Shown here: positions 57,091-64,000 of the stretch, piece after piece | How the letters are laid out: every line of letters begins with the position of its first letter | Numbering within the stretch: the first letter of the stretch is position 1 | From: Pseudomonas fluorescens Q2-87 | Lineage (GTDB): Bacteria > Pseudomonadota > Gammaproteobacteria > Pseudomonadales > Pseudomonadaceae | DNA length: 64,000 nt | Assembly: GCF_000281895.1 (NCBI RefSeq) | Contig: NZ_CM001558.1 | Coordinates: forward strand, 1,368,556 to 1,432,555 | Direction: 5' to 3' | Translations under genes and position numbers: made by a program | Notes under the pieces: model-generated | Database searches by the model: none | Told to the model about the DNA's origin: nothing | What the model saw: the letters and a program-made list of their open reading frames with translations, nothing else

Positions 57091-57194
57091 GGGGTTCACA
57101 CTGAGCGCAATGGTCATCCCCAGTGACACCTGTGGTAATTGCCTCGCCGCAAACGCCTGCCTAGTCTTTAGCCATTGTCCCTAGGAGATTGCCC

Positions 57195-58376
57195 ATGCAA
57201 GGCCCACTGGCATCGCTCAAGGTTCTGGATTTCTCGACCCTGTTGCCTGGCCCGTTCGCCTCGCTGCTATTGGCGGACATGGGCGCCGAGGTGTTGCGCA
57301 TCGAATCACCGACTCGCCCGGACCTCTTGCGAATACTGCCGCCCCATGACCAAGGGGTCTCGGCCAGCCACGCCTATCTCAACCGCAACAAGCGCAGCCT
57401 TGCGCTGGACCTCAAGCAGCCGCAAGCGCTGGAAGTGATCAGGCAATTGCTGGGGGGCTACGACATTCTCTTGGAACAGTTTCGCCCTGGCGTGATGGAG
57501 CGGCTGGGGCTGGGGTACGAAACCCTGAAGGCGATCAATCCCCGGCTGATCTACGTTTCAATCACCGGCTACGGCCAGACCGGGCCCTACAAGGATCGCG
57601 CCGGCCATGACATCAACTACCTGGCCCTGGCGGGCCTGGCCAGCCACACCGGCCGTGCCGACAGCGGCCCGTTGCCATTGGCGATCCAGGCGGCGGACAT
57701 AGCCGGTGGGTCGTTGCACGGGGTGATCGGCCTGCTGGCGGCGGTGATTGCCCGTCAGCAGACCGGGCAAGGCCAGCACCTGGACGTCAGCATGACCGAT
57801 TGCGTGTTCAGCCTGAACGCCATGGCCGGTGCCGGCTACCTGGCCTGCGGTGTGGAGCCGGGTCCGGAAAACCAACTACTCAATGGCGGCAGTTTCTACG
57901 ACTACTACCGCACCCGGGACGGACGCTGGATGTCCGTGGGTAGCCTGGAGCCGGCGTTCATGCTGGCTTTGTGCGAAGCCCTCGGGCGACCGGAGTTGGC
58001 GGCCCATGGCTTGTCGCCGAAACCCGAGCAGCAACGCACGCTCAAGCAGGCCTTGCAAACCGAGTTCGAGAAGCATGATTTCACCGAGCTTTGCCGTCTG
58101 TTTGCGCAGATCGATGCTTGCGTCGAGCCGGTCCTGAGCCTGGAAGAAGCCATAGGGCACCCGCAATTGCGAGCCCGGGACGTGGTGACCCAGGTGCCTC
58201 GGGGCGACGGTTCGAGCCAGACGCAGATGGCCTGCCCACTGAAGTTTTCCGAAGGGCTGCCCGAGCCTCGGCATATTGGCGCGGGGTTGGGGGAACACAC
58301 CGACCAGGTGCTGGGGGAGTTGGGGTTCAGTGCGCAGCGGATTGCCGAGTTGCGGGCTGTTGGGGTGGTTTTGTAG
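57195..58376 (+). CDS. CaiB/BaiF-family CoA-transferase (alpha-methylacyl-CoA racemase-like)
   Basis: 393 residues, class III CoA-transferase fold. It starts LKVLDFSTLLPGPFASLLLA, then DMGAEVLRIESP, NRNKRSLALDLKQP, ITGYGQTGPYKDRAGHDINY (Asp of the family active site) and GQGQHLDVSMTDCVFSLNAM. Family members move CoA between acids or racemise 2-methylacyl-CoA; the spacing resembles the racemase branch, but the substrate is not readable. TAGGAGA precedes the ATG. It stands alone between repeats. Confidence 0.82.
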   Translation: MQGPLASLKVLDFSTLLPGPFASLLLADMGAEVLRIESPTRPDLLRILPPHDQGVSASHAYLNRNKRSLALDLKQPQALEVIRQLLGGYDILLEQFRPGVMERLGLGYETLKAINPRLIYVSITGYGQTGPYKDRAGHDINYLALAGLASHTGRADSGPLPLAIQAADIAGGSLHGVIGLLAAVIARQQTGQGQHLDVSMTDCVFSLNAMAGAGYLACGVEPGPENQLLNGGSFYDYYRTRDGRWMSVGSLEPAFMLALCEALGRPELAAHGLSPKPEQQRTLKQALQTEFEKHDFTELCRLFAQIDACVEPVLSLEEAIGHPQLRARDVVTQVPRGDGSSQTQMACPLKFSEGLPEPRHIGAGLGEHTDQVLGELGFSAQRIAELRAVGVVL

Positions 58377-58387
58377 TGTTCTTCAGG

Positions 58388-58476
58388 GCCTCTTCGCGAG
58401 CAAGCCCGCTCCCACACTGGACCTTTGGCGTCCACAACTCCCCTACTGTGGGAGCGGGCTTGCTCGCGAAGAGGCC
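58388..58476. repeat. REPIN, type B
   Basis: CCTCTTCGCGAGCAAGCCCG and inverted GGGCTTGCTCGCGAAGAGG, arms pointing to a spacer of about 35 bases. The flanking CCTCTTC is also mirrored. Confidence 0.9.
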
Positions 58477-58499
58477 AGCCCAGGCGCCACCTAAACCTG

Positions 58500-58994
58500 C
58501 TACTCCACCCGCGTCTCCCCGCTGAACACCAAGGTATTGCGGCAACTGCGGCACAGATACCGTCGCCCCTGGCGCACCAGGCTGTGGCGCTGGGCCGAGA
58601 ACGGGAAATCACTGCCATCGCACGGGCATTTGTAGATGTAGCGGGTCACACTGCGGCGTTTGATTGCGTAGGTGTGGCAACGGTTGGGCGGTAGTTCGTA
58701 GACCCCGCGCATGATCAGTTGCCACTCTTCGCCGTGGGCCTGGATACGGTCGCCAAACAATTGATGAGCGATCAGGTGCGCGACTTCGTGGGCGACGGTC
58801 TGCTTGAGGAAGTCTTCGGCGTTTTCTTGGTACAACTGTGGATTGAAGCGCAACAGATTTTCATGCAGGTGCGCGACACCGGCCTTCTGGCCACGCAATT
58901 TGAAGCTGACCACTGGGCGTTTGAAAGGACGTTTGAAAAAGGATTCGGCTTGTTGGTAACACTCTTCGACGCGGGTATTGAGTTGCTCAAGCAT
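58500..58994 (-). CDS. sprT: SprT-family zinc-dependent metalloprotease
   Basis: 164 residues. The HExxH motif is in TVAHEVAHLIAHQLFG, with a further His in RIQAHGEEWQ. The C-terminal zinc ribbon has KCPCDGSDF and YLCRSCRNTLV. N-terminal helices include VEECYQQAESFFKRPFKRP. SprT proteins resemble the protease core of SPRTN; their bacterial role is not settled. It follows a Yip1-family gene on the same strand, 162 bp away. Confidence 0.87.
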   Translation of the reverse strand: MLEQLNTRVEECYQQAESFFKRPFKRPVVSFKLRGQKAGVAHLHENLLRFNPQLYQENAEDFLKQTVAHEVAHLIAHQLFGDRIQAHGEEWQLIMRGVYELPPNRCHTYAIKRRSVTRYIYKCPCDGSDFPFSAQRHSLVRQGRRYLCRSCRNTLVFSGETRVE

Positions 58995-59094
58995 GCTTTA
59001 CGGGTCTCCAGAAACCCGAGTATGCCGCAAGCCTTCAGCGTTGCGAATCGCTCAGGCGCCCAGCGGTCATTTTTCCAGGGGCTCAAACACAGAA

Positions 59095-59114
59095 AGGCCG
59101 CCTTGCGGCGGCCT
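59095..59114 (-). terminator. Hairpin after the Yip1-family gene
   Basis: AGGCCGCC and GGCGGCCT form a strong 8-bp stem. The T content after it on the minus strand is modest, so it is a weak or partial terminator between the membrane-protein gene and sprT. Confidence 0.5.
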
Positions 59115-59156
59115 GTGCGGGCAGATCTGTTCTTTTTGTGAGAGAGCCTCGGTTGT

Positions 59157-59759
59157 TCAGTTGGTATAGACCGGGCCGACGCCCAGCCCCCAGACGATCA
59201 CCGTGAATGCCATGATTGCCACCAGCACCACCAGGCCAACGGCCAGCACTGAACTGGAGAACAGGAAGCCTTCATCCTGCGGAATATTCATGAAGGTGGG
59301 CAGGCCGACGTAAAGCAAATAGACCGTGTAGCAGATAGCTGCCGTGCCGACGATCATCCCCAGCCACATGTGTGGGTAGAGCGCCGCCAGGCCGCCGATG
59401 AACAGCGGTGTCGCGGTGTAGGTGGCGAACGCGACGCAACGGGCCAGGCTCGGGTTGGCGTCGTAGGTACGGGCCATCCAGTGGATGAAAGCGCCCATCA
59501 CCGCCACACCGCCCAACATGGCCAGGTAGGACATGACGGTCATCCACAGCGCGCTTTCCTGGGTCAGCATCACCGGTGGGCGATTGCCGATGACCCATCC
59601 CACCTGGGTGGTGCCGATGAACGCCGATATCGCGGGGATGGCCGCCAGGATCAGCGTGTGGGTGAGGTACATGTGGCTGATGCTTTCCTCCTGATCGCCA
59701 CGGATGTCTTTCCATTCTTGATCAGGGTGGGTAAAGAGCCCCACGACATGATGGATCAT
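59157..59759 (-). CDS. Yip1-family inner-membrane protein
   Basis: 200 residues. A short N-terminal part (MIHHVVGLFTHPDQEWKDIR) is typical of bacterial Yip1 proteins. About five hydrophobic segments follow, including LTHTLILAAIPAISAFIG, WMTVMSYLAMLGGVAVMGAF and LVVLVAIMAFTVIVWGLG. The function in bacteria is unknown. AAAGGAG stands before the start on the minus strand. Confidence 0.83.
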   Translation of the reverse strand: MIHHVVGLFTHPDQEWKDIRGDQEESISHMYLTHTLILAAIPAISAFIGTTQVGWVIGNRPPVMLTQESALWMTVMSYLAMLGGVAVMGAFIHWMARTYDANPSLARCVAFATYTATPLFIGGLAALYPHMWLGMIVGTAAICYTVYLLYVGLPTFMNIPQDEGFLFSSSVLAVGLVVLVAIMAFTVIVWGLGVGPVYTN

Positions 59760-59981
59760 AGCCAGTCACTCCTTTGTTATTGCCATCGCCCCCCAACGGA
59801 GCGCCTACGGGCCAAGGTGGCCAAGTAAGTAAAGGTCTGAATATGTGTGCGACCTTATGTCGCAGTATAGAAAGGAGTTATCGCCAGGGGGATGGGTGGC
59901 TTAGAGCAAATCGCGCTGTAAAAAAGCTGCCTAATCGCGGCTTGATCTGTGTCCCCAACCCTACGGCCCAAGAGGTCCCCC

Positions 59982-60075
59982 CGTGGCGAGGGAGCTTGCT
60001 CCCGCTCGGTTGCGCAGCGACCGCAAAATCTTAGGGCTGCTGCGCACCCCAGCGGGAGCAAGCTCCCTCGCCACC
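59982..60075. repeat. REPIN, type A
   Basis: GTGGCGAGGGAGCTTGCTCC and inverted GGGAGCAAGCTCCCTCGCCA, about 50 bases apart. It ends 75 bp before ttcA. Confidence 0.9.
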
Positions 60076-60149
60076 CGGGGGGCGGTGCCATACCGGAGGT
60101 TTTTTGCGTAAAATGCCGCCCTTTCGTCACACCTCACGGATTTCGCGTC

Positions 60150-60974
60150 ATGGGCACTCTTACGGTCAACCAGAACAAACTGCAAAAGCGCCTGCGCCGC
60201 CTGGCCGGTGAGGCGGTCGCCGATTTCAATATGATCGAGGACGGCGACAAGGTCATGGTCTGCCTGTCCGGCGGCAAGGACAGCTACACCTTGCTTGATG
60301 TGCTGATGCACCTGCAGAAGGTGGCGCCGATCAAGTTCGACATCGTCGCGGTGAACATGGACCAGAAGCAGCCCGGGTTTCCCGAGCATGTGCTGCCGGC
60401 GTACCTCGAATCGCTCGGCGTGGAATATCACATCGTCGAAAAAGACACCTATTCGGTGGTCAAGGAACTGATCCCCGAAGGCAAGACCACCTGTTCGCTG
60501 TGTTCGCGCCTGCGGCGCGGAACCCTCTATACCTTCGCCGATGAGATCGGGGCGACCAAGATGGCCCTGGGTCACCACCGCGATGACATCGTCGAGACGT
60601 TCTTCCTGAACATGTTCTACAACGGCTCGCTCAAGGCCATGCCGCCCAAGCTGCGTGCCGATGACGGGCGCAACGTGGTGATCCGCCCGCTGGCGTATTG
60701 CAACGAAAAAGATATCCAGGCGTATTCGGACTTCAAGCAATTCCCGATCATCCCCTGCAACTTGTGCGGCTCCCAAGAGAACTTGCAGCGCCAGGTGGTC
60801 AAGGAAATGCTCCAGGAGTGGGAGCGCAAGACCCCAGGACGTACCGAGAGCATCTTCCGTGGCTTGCAGAACGTCATCCCGTCGCAACTGGCGGACCGCA
60901 ACCTGTTCGACTTTACCAACCTGCGCATCGACGAAAACGCCACGCCGCGGTTCGTCAACGTGGTGAACCTCTGA
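60150..60974 (+). CDS. ttcA: tRNA 2-thiocytidine(32) synthetase TtcA
   Basis: 274 residues. PP-loop ATPase motif [18 protein letters not shown] near 39-45; the iron-sulfur cysteine pairs are [10 protein letters not shown] and [29 protein letters not shown] is the conserved core. TtcA thiolates cytidine 32 in some tRNAs, using a [4Fe-4S] cluster. ATG at 60150 fits the family; the longer frame runs through a REPIN. A hairpin terminator follows. Confidence 0.94.
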   Translation: MGTLTVNQNKLQKRLRRLAGEAVADFNMIEDGDKVMVCLSGGKDSYTLLDVLMHLQKVAPIKFDIVAVNMDQKQPGFPEHVLPAYLESLGVEYHIVEKDTYSVVKELIPEGKTTCSLCSRLRRGTLYTFADEIGATKMALGHHRDDIVETFFLNMFYNGSLKAMPPKLRADDGRNVVIRPLAYCNEKDIQAYSDFKQFPIIPCNLCGSQENLQRQVVKEMLQEWERKTPGRTESIFRGLQNVIPSQLADRNLFDFTNLRIDENATPRFVNVVNL

Positions 60975-60996
60975 CGCTTGCGACAGCTTCCATACA

Positions 60997-61025
60997 CGGC
61001 GCTTGCGAGCGCCGTTTTCATTTTG
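60997..61025 (+). terminator. Terminator after ttcA
   Basis: CGGCGCT pairs with AGCGCCG over a TGCG loop, followed by TTTTCATTTT. The next gene starts 17 bases on, so some read-through may occur. Confidence 0.75.
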
Positions 61026-61041
61026 AACCCCAGGAGAGGGC

Positions 61042-61716
61042 ATGCGCGATTACAAGTGGCTGCACGAGTATTGTCTGAACCGTTTCGGTTCGGCGGCTGA
61101 ACTGGAAGCCCACCTGCCGGTGCCCAAGACCCCGGCGCAATTGCGCAAGATCAGCGACGACCGCTATCTCTCGACCATGGCGCTGAGGGTGTTCCGCGCG
61201 GGTCTCAAGCACAGCCTGGTGGACGCCAAGTGGCCGGCATTCGAAGAAGTGTTCTTCAAATTCGATCCGGAAAAGGTCGTGCTCATGAGCGCCGAACACT
61301 TGGAGCGACTGATGCAAGATGCGCGGATCATCCGCCACCTGGGCAAGCTCAAGAGCGTGCCGCGCAACGCGCAACTGATATTGGATGTGGCCCATGAAAA
61401 GGGCAGTTTCGGCGCGCTGGTGGCTGACTGGCCAGTGACTGATATCGTGGGCCTGTGGACCTATCTGAAAAAACACGGCCATCAGATGGGCGGTCACTCG
61501 GCGCCGCGCTACTTGCGGATGATGGGCAAGGACACCTTTACGTCCAGTTATGACGTAGTGGCAGCGCTCAATGCCCAGGACATCATCGACAAAGTCCCCA
61601 CCAGCCAGCGGGACCTGGCGGTGATGCAGAATGCTTTCAACCAGTGGCATGAAGAGAGTGGGGGAAGGCCCATGAGCCAGATATCGATGATGCTGGCGTA
61701 TACCGTCAATCATTGA
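61042..61716 (+). CDS. DNA-3-methyladenine glycosylase I-like protein
   Basis: 224 residues, Tag/HhH-GPD-like. DDRYLSTMALRVFRAGLKHS resembles the start of the Tag core, followed by WPAFEEVFFKFDPEKVVLMS and DARIIRHLGKLKSVPRNAQL. It likely excises alkylated adenine. The four zinc ligands of E. coli Tag are not evident, so it belongs to a divergent branch. CCAGGAGAGGG precedes the ATG. It lies 67 bp after ttcA. Confidence 0.82.
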   Translation: MRDYKWLHEYCLNRFGSAAELEAHLPVPKTPAQLRKISDDRYLSTMALRVFRAGLKHSLVDAKWPAFEEVFFKFDPEKVVLMSAEHLERLMQDARIIRHLGKLKSVPRNAQLILDVAHEKGSFGALVADWPVTDIVGLWTYLKKHGHQMGGHSAPRYLRMMGKDTFTSSYDVVAALNAQDIIDKVPTSQRDLAVMQNAFNQWHEESGGRPMSQISMMLAYTVNH

Positions 61717-61730
61717 GGCCGCGTCGCGCC

Positions 61731-61799
61731 CTTCGCGAGCAGGCTCGCTCCCACAGAGGCGTGCATTTCAAATGTGGGAGCGAGCCTGCTCGCGATAGC
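61731..61799. repeat. REPIN, type B variant (compact)
   Basis: CTTCGCGAGCAGGCTCGCTC and inverted GAGCGAGCCTGCTCGCGA, separated by about 20 bases. It is the GAGC variant, as at 33790. It lies between convergent genes. Confidence 0.88.
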
Positions 61800-61805
61800 G
61801 GTGTA

Positions 61806-63179
<1,374 letters not shown>

Positions 63180-63292
63180 GAGCGGGTCGCATCTTGCGTA
63201 AGGTGGCGGCTATTCTACTGTGCCGCGAGGCCTTGAGCACATCGAGAGGCGATCGGTCGCGGCAGCGTTCACATTCAGACAAGGACTGGCAC

Positions 63293-63760
63293 ATGGCAAG
63301 GCGATTGACGGCGGCACTGACATTCATGGGCATCTTGTTGCTCGCCGGCTGCGGGAACGACTACGGCGTGGACCAGAACGGCCAGGCGATCGCCTCGCAA
63401 CGGCTGGACAAGCAATGGGTAGTGCTCAATTACTGGGCAGAGTGGTGCGCGCCATGTCGCACCGAAATCCCGGAGTTCAATGCCCTGGCTGAGCAGCTCA
63501 AGGGGCGCAACGTCGGCGTGTTCGGGGTCAATTTCGACCAGGTGCAGGGCGAAGAACTCAAGAGTGCCAGTGACAAGATGGGGATTGGCTTCACGGTGCT
63601 GGCCCGCGATCCCGCGGAAATCTTCGACCTGCCTCGCAGCGAAGGGCTGCCGGTGACGTACATCATCGATAACCAGGGCAAGGTGCGCGAGCAGTTGCTG
63701 GGGGAGCAGACCGCAGCGGGGGTGATGGCGAAGCTAGAGGCGTTGCAGGCGCTTGAATAA
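63293..63760 (+). CDS. TlpA-like thioredoxin lipoprotein
   Basis: 155 residues. The lipoprotein signal ends in LLLAGC (Cys20 probably lipidated), so it is anchored in the envelope. The thioredoxin fold has the active site WAEWCAPCRTEIPEFNAL, and cis-Pro in GLPVTYIIDNQGKV. It probably acts as a periplasmic thiol reductant, for example in cytochrome maturation. AAGGA before the ATG fixes the start; the frame is open 99 bases upstream, into the divergent arsC leader. Confidence 0.88.
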   Translation: MARRLTAALTFMGILLLAGCGNDYGVDQNGQAIASQRLDKQWVVLNYWAEWCAPCRTEIPEFNALAEQLKGRNVGVFGVNFDQVQGEELKSASDKMGIGFTVLARDPAEIFDLPRSEGLPVTYIIDNQGKVREQLLGEQTAAGVMAKLEALQALE

Positions 63761-63784
63761 CCCCGGTTTCGGCAGATGGCTTTA

Positions 63785-63910
63785 TGTGGCGAGGGAGCTT
63801 GCTCCCGCTGGACTGCGCAGCAGGCCCCTGCGTCCTTTCCGACACTGGGGTGACAGATACATTTTGGGGCTGCTTCGCAGCCCAGCGGGAGCAAGCTCCC
63901 TCGCCACAGG
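63785..63910. repeat. REPIN, type A
   Basis: TGTGGCGAGGGAGCTTGCTC and inverted GAGCAAGCTCCCTCGCCACA, with about 85 bases between. It lies between convergent genes. Confidence 0.9.
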
Positions 63911-63918
63911 GGGCAGTC

Positions 63919-64000
63919 TCAGCCTTCCTCCAACCACCAGCGCAGCGGCTTGCCCTGGGCTGGCCAGAAGCGCATTTGCTCGATGGGCGAGACGTCCCAG
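63919..64000 (-). CDS. C-terminal end of an unidentified protein (partial)
   Basis: On the minus strand a frame enters from the right edge and ends with TGA at 63919-63921. The last residues read WDVSPIEQMRFWPAQGKPLR then WWLEEG. Codon use looks coding and the position after a convergent REPIN is reasonable. I do not recognise the family from 26 residues. Confidence 0.55.
   Translation of the reverse strand, partial: WDVSPIEQMRFWPAQGKPLRWWLEEG

Overview
The window is a chromosomal segment of a fluorescent-group Pseudomonas. Gene content and order point there: an acs fragment, aotJQMP-argR, the aru (AST) arginine succinyltransferase genes, alaS-lysC-rsmA-tRNAs, mgtE, amrZ, the polar-flagellum genes flgA/M/N-cheV-cheR-flgBCDE, a class Ia nrdA with two ATP cones, pcpS, oprH-phoP-phoQ and dctA. 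Many intergenic regions carry the REP/REPIN palindromes typical of this group. I see no insertion sequence, prophage, integrase or CRISPR array.

Region 1 (1-13.2 kb) is an arginine module. An ABC importer (aotJQMP) and its AraC-type regulator ArgR sit beside aruC-F-G-D-B-(small gene)-E, which turns arginine into glutamate and succinate. Candidate ArgR operators, built as 21-bp direct repeats with a TGTCGC-N8-AA core, precede both aotJ and aruC, so uptake and breakdown look co-regulated. Region 2 (13.2-23.7 kb) is mostly housekeeping: a type II lumazine synthase under an FMN riboswitch, threonine aldolase, alaS, lysC, rsmA, four tRNAs (Ser-GCT, two identical Arg-ACG, Arg-CCT), mgtE and amrZ.

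Region 3 (23.9-29.1 kb) holds a response regulator with TPR repeats overlapping a soluble histidine kinase, then a glutamine-synthetase-like ligase and an MFS transporter. Region 4 (29.2-37.0 kb) is the flagellar block: ycgR, flgN, flgM and flgA on the minus strand; cheV, cheR and flgBCDE on the plus strand. A FliA-type promoter precedes flgM and a sigma-54 promoter precedes flgB.

Region 5 (37.0-43.4 kb) is the main accessory feature: a type I secretion ATPase, an HlyD-type adaptor and a 1002-residue RTX-repeat protein with a nearly identical 618-bp tandem duplication. It lies where flgF would be expected after flgE, and it abuts the 3' end of nrdA where nrdB would be expected, so it marks an insertion or rearrangement junction.

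Region 6 (43.5-64 kb) contains nrdA, an OmpR/kinase pair, pcpS, a dienelactone hydrolase, oprH-phoPQ (with a triple PhoP-box-like repeat), an AraC regulator, dctA (sigma-54 promoter plus three upstream inverted repeats), a CaiB-family CoA-transferase, sprT, a Yip1-family membrane protein, ttcA, a 3-methyladenine glycosylase, a DUF2069 protein, wrbA, arsC and a TlpA-like lipoprotein. A gene on the minus strand runs off the right edge.
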